Positions 1-9,118 are shown, counted from the stretch's first letter. The stretch is DNA of 64,000 nt from Sphingomonas naphthae (GCF_028607085.1 NZ_CP117411.1:558001-622000), one strand, 5' to 3'. Translations and numbers: made by a program. The notes: generated by a model not told the origin, from the sequence alone.

Positions 1-1679
1 ATCAGGGTGAGCGGCGTCTCCGCGAGCGGCGCGCGGGCGGTCACATGCACCCGCGAGACCGGCCCGATCGTGCGCGGCGTATCCGTCAGATCGCGGCGGA
101 TCGGCCCGTCGCCGTGCAGCGCCAGATAGGCATTCTGCATGCGCGGCTCGATCGTCCCGGCGAAGTCGCAGCCGAACAGGTCCGCCAGCCCGAAATTCGC
201 CCTCCGCACGCCCCATTCGTCGTAGAGCGAGGTCTCCTGCGTGGCGACGATCGTGCCGCCGTTCATCACGAACGCCCGGATCTGCGCGCATTCCGCATCG
301 GATAGCGCCGCGACATTGGGCATCACCAGCACGTCGAACCGGCTCAGTCGATCGAGCCGGCTGGTGTGCACCGCCTCGAACGGGATGCGCGCCTCGATCA
401 GCGCCTGATAATAGCCCAGCGTATGATCGTCGTCGCGCTTGTGGCCGGTCTTCTTGTAATAGAATGCGGCGGTGCGCGGCGAGGCGAGGATCGCCACCCT
501 CGCCAGATTGGCCTCGTTGCGGAAATAGCGCTCGTTGCGCGCGTGCCAGAGGAAGATCTTCTCGACGACCGGCATCCAGCGCGTGTCGATCGGCTTGGCG
601 TTGAACTTGGCGAACCACGGCCGCAGCCCCTGCGCCAGCCCGTCCGCCATCCAGATCTTCAACTCGGCCGCGCCCTGCACGGAATCCTTCCAGCGATAGG
701 TCTCCTCGACGCCCACGCTGCTGAGCCCGCAGATCGGCTTGGCGTCCATGAAGGCGCGCGTTTCCTTGGCGAACTTGCCGTTGAGCCACGGCGCCTGAAG
801 CGCCACCCGCGCCTGCCGGTCGATCACGAACATCCGGCATCGTTTGCCGAGTTCGGCGACATCGAGGTCCAGCTTGGGGCCGGGACGGGCATCGACGCCG
901 GGCACGAAGAAGGCGTTCGGATTGGCCGCGACGATGGCGCGGTTCCAATGGTCGATCAACAGCAGCAGCCTGTCATGCTCCCATGTCATGAAGGCGCGGC
1001 GGACGGGATCGGCCGGGTCGTCGCTCGTCGGCAGGGGATGGCCGGTCGCCGCCTTGAACAAGGTCCGGCAGCTCTCGCAATAGCAGCCGCCATGGCCCGA
1101 CCAGCGATTGCCGAAGATGCCGTCGGCGCGATAGCGCGTGGTGATCTCGCCGATAACCTTGGTCATGAAATCGAAGTTGAACGGCCCATTGCCGCAGGTG
1201 ACGTACAGATCCTTCGCCGCCCAGTGCCGGCGCGGCGACCCATCCGGGTTGCGCGCGACCCATTCGGGATGTTTGTCGAGCTGCGCCTGCGTCATCGCAT
1301 GCGGATCGATCCGCGCCATCACCGCCATGTCGAGATCGCGCGCGATCCTCACCATCTCCCCGAACGGATCGCGATCGCCGAGGCCGGCGCTGCGGTTCTG
1401 GTCGGCCAGCCTGCTCGGATAGAAAGCGATGCTTCCGCCGGCGCTCAGGCACACCGCCTCGGCCTTCGTCCGCTGGAAATAATCCCGCCAGAAAGCAGGA
1501 TCGTACCGGCCGGGATCATCCTCGGTAAACGCGACCTGGGCCCAGCGCAGGGCATCGGTCTCCCAGCCGGCCTTGCCGCCCGGCCGCCGGGCGGCTGCCG
1601 GTGACGATGGCGCCATGATCGCGCCGATCCCGACGACACCCGCCGACAAGACCGATCGACGAGACAGGGCGTTACGCAT
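1..1679 (-). CDS. Tat-exported glycoside-hydrolase-like protein, partial
   Basis: The reading frame stays open for 559 codons from ATG at 1679 to the left edge, so the C-terminus is missing. The first 30 residues look like a twin-arginine signal: LSRRSVL followed by a Gly/Val/Ala-rich stretch and an Ala-rich end, implying export of a folded enzyme. The body resembles the hypothetical glycoside hydrolase families with a TIM barrel (DYFQRTKAEAVCLSAGG and AFYPS near the start) followed by a beta-galactosidase trimerisation-like domain (FDVLVMPNVAAL, then NGGTIVATQETSLYDEWG). Such proteins act on extracytoplasmic sugars or glycosides; the substrate cannot be read from the sequence. An out-of-frame ATG 40 bases upstream gives only 15 codons, so 1679 is the best start, although no clear ribosome site is visible. 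The family call is by pattern recognition only. Confidence 0.6.
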   Translation of the reverse strand, partial: MRNALSRRSVLSAGVVGIGAIMAPSSPAAARRPGGKAGWETDALRWAQVAFTEDDPGRYDPAFWRDYFQRTKAEAVCLSAGGSIAFYPSRLADQNRSAGLGDRDPFGEMVRIARDLDMAVMARIDPHAMTQAQLDKHPEWVARNPDGSPRRHWAAKDLYVTCGNGPFNFDFMTKVIGEITTRYRADGIFGNRWSGHGGCYCESCRTLFKAATGHPLPTSDDPADPVRRAFMTWEHDRLLLLIDHWNRAIVAANPNAFFVPGVDARPGPKLDLDVAELGKRCRMFVIDRQARVALQAPWLNGKFAKETRAFMDAKPICGLSSVGVEETYRWKDSVQGAAELKIWMADGLAQGLRPWFAKFNAKPIDTRWMPVVEKIFLWHARNERYFRNEANLARVAILASPRTAAFYYKKTGHKRDDDHTLGYYQALIEARIPFEAVHTSRLDRLSRFDVLVMPNVAALSDAECAQIRAFVMNGGTIVATQETSLYDEWGVRRANFGLADLFGCDFAGTIEPRMQNAYLALHGDGPIRRDLTDTPRTIGPVSRVHVTARAPLAETPLTL

Positions 1680-1940
1680 CGCGACGATAGCCCACCGATA
1701 TCCCCAGGTTCCAGATCATACGTCAGTCCTCGTTCGCCGGAAGCGATGGCTACCGAACCGGTTTCTCTCTTGGAACATCGCAGGAGGCCATCGGTCATGC
1801 ACGGCATTCCGCCTAGTGGGATGCAGATCGCTGGCTTACGACAGCGCGAACTGCGGACCTCGTCGATCGCCTCTGAAAGATGTCGCCTCGGAATTTTTCC
1901 GTCTGTAATGTCCTCTCGGAGTTACCGCTTGGGAGTTGGC

Positions 1941-2687
1941 ATGAAAACGGCATTGGTCACCGGCGCGACGTCGGGCATCGGTGAAGCGACGGTTCGGGCG
2001 CTTGCGGGGGCGGGGTGGCGCGTCGTGGCGACGGGCCGGCGGGCCGAGCGGCTCGAGGCGTTGGCTGCTTCCATCGGCGCGCAGATCCATGTCGCGGCGT
2101 TCGACGTGCGCGATGCCGATGCGACCGCCGCCACGCTCGATGCGCTGCCGGAGGATTTCCGGGGCATCGACCTGCTCGTGAACAATGCCGGCCTCGCTCT
2201 GGGCACCGCCCCCGCGCAACAGGCCGATCTCGGCCAGTGGCAGACGATGATCGAGACCAATGTCTCGGCGCTCGTCGCGATCACGCACCGGCTGTTGTCG
2301 GGGCTGATCGAGCGCAAGGGCGCGATCGTCAACATCGCATCGGTCGCGGCGACCTATCCCTATACCGGCGGCAACGTCTACGGCGGCACCAAGGCCTTCG
2401 TGCAGCAATTTTCGCTCGGCCTGCGGAGCGATCTCCACGGCACCGGCGTCCGGGTTTGTTCGATCGAGCCCGGCATGGTCGAGACGGAGTTCACGCTCGT
2501 CCGCACCGGCGGCAATGCGGCGGCATCGGACAAGCTCTACGCCGGCGCCGATCCGATGACGGCGGACGACATTGCGGCGACCGTATTGTGGGTCGCCTCG
2601 CTGCCGCCGCATCTCAACATCAACCGGCTCGAACTGATGCCGGTCAGCCAGTCCTTCGCGGGATTCCAGGTCGCCCGCGCGGACTGA
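1941..2687 (+). CDS. SDR-family oxidoreductase, YdfG-like
   Basis: A classical short-chain dehydrogenase/reductase of 248 residues. The Rossmann nucleotide motif TGATSGIG lies at residues 7-14, the NNAG motif near residue 84, the catalytic Ser in NIASVAA, and YGGTK supplies the catalytic Tyr and Lys. RR in ATGRRAERL after the second beta strand favours NADP(H). Family members of this type (YdfG) oxidise 3-hydroxy acids such as serine or 3-hydroxypropionate; the real substrate is unknown. The start is the ATG preceded by GGAG five bases upstream; the frame stays open further 5' without a better start. It converges with the sulfonate-type operon, leaving only four bases between stop codons. The 260 bases before it hold no other gene. 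Confidence 0.85.
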   Translation: MKTALVTGATSGIGEATVRALAGAGWRVVATGRRAERLEALAASIGAQIHVAAFDVRDADATAATLDALPEDFRGIDLLVNNAGLALGTAPAQQADLGQWQTMIETNVSALVAITHRLLSGLIERKGAIVNIASVAATYPYTGGNVYGGTKAFVQQFSLGLRSDLHGTGVRVCSIEPGMVETEFTLVRTGGNAAASDKLYAGADPMTADDIAATVLWVASLPPHLNINRLELMPVSQSFAGFQVARAD

Positions 2688-2691
2688 CCGT

Positions 2692-2892
2692 TCAGGCCGG
2701 CGCCGTCGCCACGCTCGACGGCCGCTGGGACACGATCGCGTACCATTCCGCCAGCGGTGCGCGGCCTTCGCGCCAGACGAACGGATTGACGACGATCTCC
2801 TCCACCCGATCGTGCAGGCCGAGTTCGATGAGCGCGATCCGCACCTTGCGGGCGAAGGGCGAGGTCGGGCTGCAATAGAGGGTGAGGCTCAT
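2692..2892 (-). pseudogene. Glutathione S-transferase with internal deletion
   Basis: A 66-residue ORF that starts as a GST (LYCSPTSPFARKVRIALIEL, the thioredoxin-fold strand and helix) and then jumps to what looks like a GST C-terminal tail (PLAEWYAIVSQRPS, ending in TAPA). A normal bacterial GST is about 200 residues, so roughly 130 internal residues are missing, apparently without a frameshift. The ATG overlaps the stop of the preceding substrate-binding protein as ATGA, so it would be translated as the last gene of the sulfonate-type operon. GST-like proteins do occur in sulfonate operons, so the intact ancestor could have desulfonated or conjugated a substrate. The remnant lacks most of the glutathione and substrate sites and is almost certainly inactive. 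Confidence 0.7.
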
Positions 2893-3869
2893 GTGGGGGC
2901 CTTTTGCTGGAAGACGGTGGCGTCGAAGAAGGGGCGGACGTCGAGCGGTTTCGGCCAGAAACCGCCGGTGACGAGGCCGTCGGCGACCTTCTGGGTCAGC
3001 GCGACGATCTCGGGGCTGATCGGCTCCATGCGGAACACCGTCCGCCGCTGCATCTCCTCCACCAGCGACAGATCGACGGAGAAGGCCCTGGCGTAATAGC
3101 GGGCATATTCTTCCGGGTGATCCCGCGCCCAATCGACGCCGCGATCGAGCCGCCCCAGCATGTCGCCGATGGCGGCGCGCTTCGCCGGATCGGCGAGCGC
3201 CGCGTCCGAAGCGACGATCAGCGCGAGGCCGGCGTTCAGCCCGACGCCGTTGCGGATCACCCGCCCGCCATGCTGTTCGGCGACGATGAGATAGGGATCG
3301 TTGGTCACCAGCACGTCGATCGCGTCGGATTTGAAGGCGGCAATCGAATCGATGAAGGGGGCGTAGCTGATCGTCACGTCCCCGGCCGAAAGCCCCGCCT
3401 CGCGCAGCGCGCCGTGGAGCATATTGTCGCCACTGCCGCCGCGCGCCGAGGAGACGATGATCTTGCGGCCCTTGAGATCCTTCACCGTGCGGACGGGCAG
3501 ATCCTTCTTCACGACGATGCCGACGGCCTTTTGCAGGCCGCCCAGCATGGCGCCGACGATCTTCAGCTTCACGCCGTTGGCCGCCGCGTTGAGGATGGTG
3601 ATGTCGTTCGACGAGGCGACATCGACATCGCCCGATCGAAACGCCTCGAAGATGACCGATGGGGTGGCGAAGGTCGCCCATTTGAAGTCGTAGGGCGCGC
3701 CTTCCATCACCCTGGACGCATCCCCCATCGGACGCATCGAGCGTTGCTCGCCGAAGACGATGCTCGTTCGCCCGCCGGTCCCTTCCCCCCGGCCGCAGCC
3801 GGCCAGCAGGAGGGGTAGCGAGGCGAGGCCGAGCAGGAGCGGTCGCCGTGCGATCATGGGGCTCTCCAT
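2889..3869 (-). CDS. ABC transporter substrate-binding lipoprotein, SsuA/TauA-like
   Basis: A periplasmic binding protein of 326 residues for a sulfonate, sulfate-ester or related compound. The N-terminus carries RRPLLLGLASLPLLLAGC, a lipoprotein signal with lipobox LAGC, so the protein is probably tethered to the inner membrane. The body follows the NMT1/SsuA pattern: GDVDVASSNDITILNAAANG, VKDLKGRKI and IDVLVTNDPYLI. The ATG four codons downstream, at 3857, is an equally good start. It lies four bases after the TonB receptor gene and overlaps the GST relic. With the permease and ATPase upstream in the same operon it completes an ABC importer; the ligand cannot be read from the sequence. Confidence 0.85.
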   Translation of the reverse strand: MESPMIARRPLLLGLASLPLLLAGCGRGEGTGGRTSIVFGEQRSMRPMGDASRVMEGAPYDFKWATFATPSVIFEAFRSGDVDVASSNDITILNAAANGVKLKIVGAMLGGLQKAVGIVVKKDLPVRTVKDLKGRKIIVSSARGGSGDNMLHGALREAGLSAGDVTISYAPFIDSIAAFKSDAIDVLVTNDPYLIVAEQHGGRVIRNGVGLNAGLALIVASDAALADPAKRAAIGDMLGRLDRGVDWARDHPEEYARYYARAFSVDLSLVEEMQRRTVFRMEPISPEIVALTQKVADGLVTGGFWPKPLDVRPFFDATVFQQKAPT

Positions 3870-3873
3870 CGGA

Positions 3874-6390
3874 TCAGAATTTTAGCCCGGCGCGGGCGTA
3901 GTAGAAGCCGCCGAAATAGCCGAACGGGCTGTTGTTGGCGTAGCGCTGCGATCCGATGACGTCGGGCACGGTGCTGCGATCGGGATAGACGTCGAACACA
4001 TTGTTCGCGCCGATCGCCAGGGTGAACTGCTCGGTCAGGCGATAGCCGATCTCGACGTCGCTGATCCATTTGGCGCCATATTTCTGGTCGCTGGCGGCAT
4101 TGTCGGTGAGCAGTTGCACCCCGCCATAGCGGGTCGATTTGAACGACAGGTCGAAGCGTTTGATATTCCAGTCGGCGCCGAGGATCAGCTTGGTGCGCGG
4201 CAGGCTGACGGTGTAATTGCTCTGCGCCACCCGATCGAAGAGCGTAAGCCCGATCGCGGAAAGCTGGGCGGGCGTATCCTTGATCTTCCGGATCGTCGTC
4301 TTGTTGTAATTGAAACCGAGGTTCCAGCGGATCGTGCCGAGGCCGGAGTCAGCCAGCCGCAGCGTGTAGGCGGCGACCACGTCGAGGCCGCGCGTGCGGG
4401 TGTCGATGGCGTTGGTGTTGTACGACACCGCCTGATTGGGATCGAAGCCGTTGGCGCGCAGGATGGCGGCGATGCCGGTGCCCCGGAAGGTGGTGGTGCG
4501 GGCGATGCGGTCGTCCAGATCGATCTGATAGGCGTCGATATCCAGCGTGAAGTTCCGCCCCGGCTGGAAGCTGATGCCGCCGCTCAGGTTGAACGACTTC
4601 TCCGGCTTGAGCGGGGTGGCGCCGAGCGCGAGGCCGAGCGGCGAATCCGGCTTGGCATTACGCTGGCTGGTGATGCCCGCGATCTGGCCGTTGACGATCG
4701 CCGGCGTCTGAGACCCCGTCGCGAAGCCCGTCTGCGACAGGGACGGCGCGCGGAAGCCGTTACTGACCGTGCCGCGCACCGCCAGCGTGGGCGTCAGATC
4801 GTAGCGCGAGGTGAGCTTGCCGCTCCAGGTGTCGCCCGCGCTGTCGGTATAATGTTCGTAGCGGCCGGCGACGGCGACATACCAATTGGGCGTCACCTGC
4901 GCGCCAAGATCGACGTAGCCGGCGAAATTGTCGCGCTTCAGGTCGGCCGCGTCCTCGGGCAGCACCAGCACCGCCGCCTGCGCGCCGATCGACGCGGCCT
5001 GCCCCGCGAGCGGCCCGCTGGGGAAGATGTAGCCGCCGTTGGCAAAGGCCAGCGGATCGCCGATCTTCACCTGAAACCGCTCGTAGCGATGCTCCAGCCC
5101 CAGCGAGATCTGAAGCGGTTCGGCCAGGCCGACGTCTACCGGCTGGGTGAAATCGAGATTGTTGGTCCATTGGGTGAAGATCGGCGTGAAGGTCTGGAAG
5201 TCGCTCGGCGAGGACAGGCCGAGCGAGGGGTTCACCGAATTATTCTCGAACAGGTTCACGCGGTTGCGGCCGTAGGTGCTGCTCAAATCCCACGATCCGC
5301 GCCCCAGTTCGCCCTTGATGCCGGCGGTGAGCTGATAATCCTCCTCCTTCAGCTGCGTGGTGGGTTGCAGCACGCCGCTGGCCGGCAGCAGCTGGGGAAT
5401 GACGTTGACGGTGTTGGCGAGGCGGTGGCTCTGCCCCAGTTCGCCGTCGCGCTGGCCGAACGAGCCGGTGGCATAGGCGGTCACCGTCTCGCTCAGCGGC
5501 AAAGCGGCATTGGCGAACAGGTTGAACGCCTTGATCTTGGGCGTGCCGCCCCGGAACACGCGCTTGTCGATCGTCGCCTCGCGCGGATCGGGCTGGCCGT
5601 TGACGGGGAAGAAGAAGGTCTGGGTCGAGGGGTTCACCCGCAACGTCCAGTCCTGCTTCTTCACGTCGAACGAGAGGTTGAGGAAACCGCCGGTTCCGCC
5701 GACCGGCAGCCCGATATTGCCGCTGGCATAGACGGTCTCGCCATCCTGCCGCCCCTCGAACTTGTACCGCTGGCCGAGCGTAAGCCCCAGCGATCCGCCC
5801 TTGGCGGAGGATTTCAGGATGATGTTGATGACGCCCGCGATCGCGTCCGATCCATATTGGGCGGCCGCGCCGTCGCGCAGGATTTCGATATGGTCGATCG
5901 CGCTCATCGGGATCAGATCGAGATCGACCGAATTGGCGCCGATCGCCTGGCTGTCGGCGGCGGAGAAGGGCAGGGCGCTGTTGTGCCGCCGCTTGCCATC
6001 GACCAGCACGAGCACATGCGCGCCGCTCAGGCCCCGCAGGCCGGCGGGCTTGGAAACGGTGCCCCACGTCGCATTGCCGCGCGTGTTGACCACGAAGGAC
6101 GGGGCGAGGCTCTCCAGCGCATCCTTCAGCGCGGTATTGGCGCCGCCGGCGCGGGCGAGCTGGTCGGCGCTGAGCACGTTGATCGGCACGGGGCTGTCGG
6201 CGACGATGCGGCCGCTGCCGCGCGTGCCGGTGACGACGATGGTGTCGGATTGCTCCTCCGCCGGGGCGGCGGGGGCAGGGGCAGGGGTGGGGGCAGGCGC
6301 GGGCTCGGCCCCTGCGCTGCCGGCGGTTGCCAAGACGACGGCAAAGCCCAGGCCGTTGATCCACGGGGGTGAAACGATCTTGCGTGACAT
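3874..6390 (-). CDS. TonB-dependent outer-membrane receptor
   Basis: An outer-membrane receptor of 838 residues. It has a cleavable signal ending around GSAGAEP, a Pro/Ala-rich linker, a TonB-box-like DTIVVTGTRGSG near residue 48, the plug domain (LESLAPSFVVNTRG, GLRGLSGAHVLVLVDGKRRHN, IEILRDGAAAQYGSDAIAGVINI), and a long beta-barrel ending in the typical C-terminal strand FYYARAGLKF. Proteins of this type import a scarce substrate across the outer membrane using the TonB-ExbBD system. Its position between a TauD-type dioxygenase and an SsuA-like binding protein suggests the substrate is a sulfonated or sulfated organic compound. That assignment is inferred from neighbours, not from ligand-binding residues. 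Confidence 0.93.
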   Translation of the reverse strand: MSRKIVSPPWINGLGFAVVLATAGSAGAEPAPAPTPAPAPAAPAEEQSDTIVVTGTRGSGRIVADSPVPINVLSADQLARAGGANTALKDALESLAPSFVVNTRGNATWGTVSKPAGLRGLSGAHVLVLVDGKRRHNSALPFSAADSQAIGANSVDLDLIPMSAIDHIEILRDGAAAQYGSDAIAGVINIILKSSAKGGSLGLTLGQRYKFEGRQDGETVYASGNIGLPVGGTGGFLNLSFDVKKQDWTLRVNPSTQTFFFPVNGQPDPREATIDKRVFRGGTPKIKAFNLFANAALPLSETVTAYATGSFGQRDGELGQSHRLANTVNVIPQLLPASGVLQPTTQLKEEDYQLTAGIKGELGRGSWDLSSTYGRNRVNLFENNSVNPSLGLSSPSDFQTFTPIFTQWTNNLDFTQPVDVGLAEPLQISLGLEHRYERFQVKIGDPLAFANGGYIFPSGPLAGQAASIGAQAAVLVLPEDAADLKRDNFAGYVDLGAQVTPNWYVAVAGRYEHYTDSAGDTWSGKLTSRYDLTPTLAVRGTVSNGFRAPSLSQTGFATGSQTPAIVNGQIAGITSQRNAKPDSPLGLALGATPLKPEKSFNLSGGISFQPGRNFTLDIDAYQIDLDDRIARTTTFRGTGIAAILRANGFDPNQAVSYNTNAIDTRTRGLDVVAAYTLRLADSGLGTIRWNLGFNYNKTTIRKIKDTPAQLSAIGLTLFDRVAQSNYTVSLPRTKLILGADWNIKRFDLSFKSTRYGGVQLLTDNAASDQKYGAKWISDVEIGYRLTEQFTLAIGANNVFDVYPDRSTVPDVIGSQRYANNSPFGYFGGFYYARAGLKF

Positions 6391-6507
6391 GTCGGTCTTT
6401 CGGCTGGATGGCCCCGTGGCGCACGGGATCGTCCGCGCGTCCCCCTTTTCGGACGAACGGGTCGTCCGGGGCCGCGCCGGCCCCGGATCGGCAGATGTGG
6501 TGGGTGG

Positions 6508-7395
6508 TTAGGCGGCGGGCAGCGTGAAGCGGCGGGCCGGGTCGCGGAACGGCACGTAATCGCTGCCGACCACGACGCGCTCCATCACGCGGGGGAAATC
6601 GCCATAGTCGCGGATCGCGGTGTGGAGCGTCGAGCGATTGTCCCACACGGCGATCGAGCCTTCCTTCCAGTGGAAGCGGACGTGATGCTCGGGGCGCTGC
6701 ACTTCCTCGTACAGCTCGGTCAGCAGCGCCTCGCCCTCGGCGCGATCGAGGCCGATGATCGTGGGGAACATGATGAAATCGACGAACAGCAGATCCTCGT
6801 CCGTCTCCGGGTGATTGATGACCGCCGGGTGCGCGATGATCGGATGCGCCACGCCCTTGCGGTAGAGATCCTTATATTCGTGGGCGATGAAAAGCCCTTC
6901 CAGCCTGGCCTTCAAGCGGTCCGGCAGCGCGCGATAGATCGAGCCGGTGTCGGCAAAGATCGTGTCGCCGCCCACGTCGGGCACATGCACGGCGCGCAGG
7001 CTGGTCGCGAAGGCGATCGGCGAGGTCCAGCTGCCGTCGGCGTGCCAGGTGCGGGTCTTCTCGACATAATCGTCCTCCTTGCTGGGCGGGACGATGGCGT
7101 GGACGCCCTCGGGCAGATCCTGCTGGCGGCGCTTCTCGCGCAGCTGCTGGAGCGGGTGGATCACCGGCGGGCCGAAGCGGGTGGTGAAGGCCAGCTGCTG
7201 CTCGCGGGTGATGTGCTGATCGCGGAAGAAGATCACCTTGTGCTTCACGAGCAGCGCGCGGATCTCGTCGACGACAGGCTGTTCGAGCGGCTGGCTGAGA
7301 TCGACGCCGCTGATCTCGGCGCCCAGCGTTGGTTGGACGGGCGTGACGGTGAGTTCGCCCTGCTGGTAGGGGGAAAAGATGGGAGCGGTGGCCAT
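6508..7395 (-). CDS. TauD/TfdA-family Fe(II)/2-oxoglutarate dioxygenase
   Basis: A 295-residue dioxygenase. The 2-His-1-Asp iron motif is visible as WHADGSW (His and Asp) and the distal His in STLHTAIRDYGD, followed by the Arg of FPRVMERVVV that binds 2-oxoglutarate. Family members oxidise taurine, alkanesulfonates or alkyl sulfates to release sulfite or sulfate for growth under sulfur limitation. The start at 7395 is preceded by AGGAG at a good distance; an open frame continues upstream but only as a shadow of the permease gene. It sits between the permease and TonB-receptor genes, so uptake and cleavage of the organosulfur compound are probably co-expressed. The exact substrate is not deducible. 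Confidence 0.9.
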   Translation of the reverse strand: MATAPIFSPYQQGELTVTPVQPTLGAEISGVDLSQPLEQPVVDEIRALLVKHKVIFFRDQHITREQQLAFTTRFGPPVIHPLQQLREKRRQQDLPEGVHAIVPPSKEDDYVEKTRTWHADGSWTSPIAFATSLRAVHVPDVGGDTIFADTGSIYRALPDRLKARLEGLFIAHEYKDLYRKGVAHPIIAHPAVINHPETDEDLLFVDFIMFPTIIGLDRAEGEALLTELYEEVQRPEHHVRFHWKEGSIAVWDNRSTLHTAIRDYGDFPRVMERVVVGSDYVPFRDPARRFTLPAA

Positions 7396-7424
7396 AAGAA
7401 GTCTCCTGGGTTGGATCGGGACGA

Positions 7425-8273
7425 TCAGGCGGGATCGGTGAAGATGCTGGGGCGCCAGGCGAGCGTGTGCCGCTCGAGCAGGCGGACGAAGGCGTCGGTC
7501 AGCAGGCCGAGCAGGCTGTAGACGAGCAGGCCGACCATGATGACGTCGGTGCGCATGAAGTCGCGCGCCTCGTTGATGAGGTAGCCGATGCCCGAGGTGG
7601 CGTTGATCTGCTCCACCGCGATCAGCGCGAGCAGCGACACGCCGAGCGCATAGCGCAGGCCGACGAAGAAGGAGGGGAGGGCACCCGGCAGGATGACGTG
7701 CCAGATCAGCTCGCTGCGGTTGAGGCCCAGGCTGCGCGCCGCCTCGATCAGCTTGCGATCGACGCCACGGATGCCGCCGTAGAGGTTGAGGTAGATCGGC
7801 GTCTTCACCGCCAGCGCGATCAGCAGCACCTTGGTGGTCTCGCCGATGCCGAACCACAGGATGAACAGCGGGATCACGCCGAGGAAGGGCAGCATCCGCA
7901 ATATCTGCATCAGCGGATCGGCCGCCATCTCGCCCCGCCGCGACAGGCCGGCGATCAGCGCGACGATCACCCCGGCGGACAGGCCGATCGCGAGGCCGAT
8001 GGCCGATCGCTGGAGCGAGATCGCCAGATGGCTGGCGAGCTTGCCGGACAGGACCAGCTCCAACGCCGCCTCCAGGATCGCCGAGGGGGCGGGCACCACG
8101 TCGCCGGGGATCCAGCCGATGCGCGAGGCCGCTTCCCACACGAGCAGCAACAGAACGGGGCTCAGCAGCCGCGATCGATCGACCGCGCCGCGCAGCCGAT
8201 CGACGGCGCGGGGGGCGGCGGGTTCCTCGAACGGCACGGCGGGCGGCGCGGCCTGGAGGGCGTGGGTGGCCAT
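7425..8273 (-). CDS. ABC transporter permease, SsuC/TauC-like
   Basis: An inner-membrane permease of 282 residues with about six hydrophobic segments. The BPD_transp_1 coupling loop is visible as EAARSLGLNRSELIWHVILPGALPS (shown here in part), the EAA motif that docks on the ATPase. It belongs to the sulfonate/nitrate/taurine permease group. The ATG at 8273 shares one base with the stop of the ATPase gene (TGATG), so the two are translationally coupled. Together with the ATPase and the downstream binding lipoprotein it forms a complete importer. Confidence 0.88.
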   Translation of the reverse strand: MATHALQAAPPAVPFEEPAAPRAVDRLRGAVDRSRLLSPVLLLLVWEAASRIGWIPGDVVPAPSAILEAALELVLSGKLASHLAISLQRSAIGLAIGLSAGVIVALIAGLSRRGEMAADPLMQILRMLPFLGVIPLFILWFGIGETTKVLLIALAVKTPIYLNLYGGIRGVDRKLIEAARSLGLNRSELIWHVILPGALPSFFVGLRYALGVSLLALIAVEQINATSGIGYLINEARDFMRTDVIMVGLLVYSLLGLLTDAFVRLLERHTLAWRPSIFTDPA

Positions 8274-9025
8274 CAGGAAACCCCCCGCAGCAGGCGGACG
8301 GGGCCATCCGGCGCCTCGTCCACGCCGAGCTGCTCGAGCAGGCGACGGCGGATCGCGCGGAATTCGACATGATCGGGCGAGCGCGGCGCGGGGAGGTGGA
8401 TCACCTCCTCATGGCCGATCCGCCCTTCGGACAGGACCAGCACGCGATCGGCCAGGGTCACCGCCTCATCGACATCGTGGGTGACCAGCAGGACGGCGGG
8501 ATTGTGCGCGGCGCAGAGCTTGCGGACCAGCCGGTGCATCGAGATGCGGGTGAGGGCATCGAGCGCGCCGAAGGGTTCGTCGAGCAGCAGCAGCTTGGGT
8601 TCGCGCACCAGCGCGCGGGCGAGCGCCACGCGCTGGCCCTGGCCGCCCGAAAGCGTCGCGGGCCACGCATCGGCGTGATCGGCGAGGCCGACCTCGGCCA
8701 GCGCGGCCTCGGCCCGGCGGCGGCCATCGGGGCCGCGCAGGCCCAGCACGACATTCTGCCACGCCCGCTTCCACGGCAGCAGGCGATGTTCCTGAAAGAC
8801 GGTCGCGATGGCGAGCGGCGCGTCGATCGACCCGCTGTTGAGGCGATCGAGCCGGCCGATGGCGCGCAGCAAGGTCGTCTTGCCCGAACCGCTCCGCCCG
8901 AGCAGCGCCACGAACTCGCCGGGGGCGATGTCGAGGTGCAACCCGTCAAGCACGGTGGCCGCGCCGAAGCGCTTGTGGGCGGCGCGGATCTTCACAGCGG
9001 GCTCGGTGCCGGTGGGGCTGGCCAT
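8273..9025 (-). CDS. ABC transporter ATP-binding protein, SsuB/TauB-like
   Basis: A 250-residue ATPase that powers the importer. Visible motifs in order: Walker A GRSGSGKTT near residue 43, Q-loop FQEHRLLPWK, signature LSGGQGQRVALARAL, Walker B LLLLDEPFGALD and the switch His in THDVDE. It resembles the sulfonate/taurine/nitrate ATPases. It is the first full-length gene of the leftward operon. Its ATG at 9025 follows the stop of a 21-codon ORF by two bases, suggesting that translation is coupled to that small ORF. Confidence 0.9.
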   Translation of the reverse strand: MASPTGTEPAVKIRAAHKRFGAATVLDGLHLDIAPGEFVALLGRSGSGKTTLLRAIGRLDRLNSGSIDAPLAIATVFQEHRLLPWKRAWQNVVLGLRGPDGRRRAEAALAEVGLADHADAWPATLSGGQGQRVALARALVREPKLLLLDEPFGALDALTRISMHRLVRKLCAAHNPAVLLVTHDVDEAVTLADRVLVLSEGRIGHEEVIHLPAPRSPDHVEFRAIRRRLLEQLGVDEAPDGPVRLLRGVS

Positions 9026-9027
9026 CG

Positions 9028-9093
9028 TCAGCCACCCCGCCGGGCGGAGGCGTGGCGAGGATCGGAAGCGATCGCGCTGTGCGGCAGTCTCAT
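9028..9093 (-). CDS. 21-codon upstream ORF, possible leader peptide
   Basis: A short ORF beginning at ATG 9093 with GAGGTG a few bases upstream, which is a better ribosome site than that of the ATPase gene. It encodes MRLPHSAIASDPRHASARRG plus a final Gly and stops two bases before the ATPase ATG. There is no signal peptide or membrane segment and no Cys or Met run. The tight spacing suggests a translated leader that couples to or regulates the ATPase gene. Whether it senses sulfur status is not visible. It could also be a chance ORF. Confidence 0.45.
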   Translation of the reverse strand: MRLPHSAIASDPRHASARRGG

Positions 9094-9118
9094 ACGCACC
9101 TCATTTATCTACTGATGA

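Noticed and set aside
366-1604. Long plus-strand ORF opposite the glycoside-hydrolase-like gene
   Set aside because: The minus strand gives a coherent protein with a Tat signal and recognisable domains; the plus-strand ORF is His/Arg/Ala-rich shadow sequence typical of GC-rich antisense frames.
1673-1720. 15-codon ORF ending over the start of the glycoside-hydrolase-like gene (tail reads NLGISVGYRRDA)
   Set aside because: It faintly resembles the last strand of an outer-membrane receptor, but there is no coding sequence before it and no ribosome site; too short to support.
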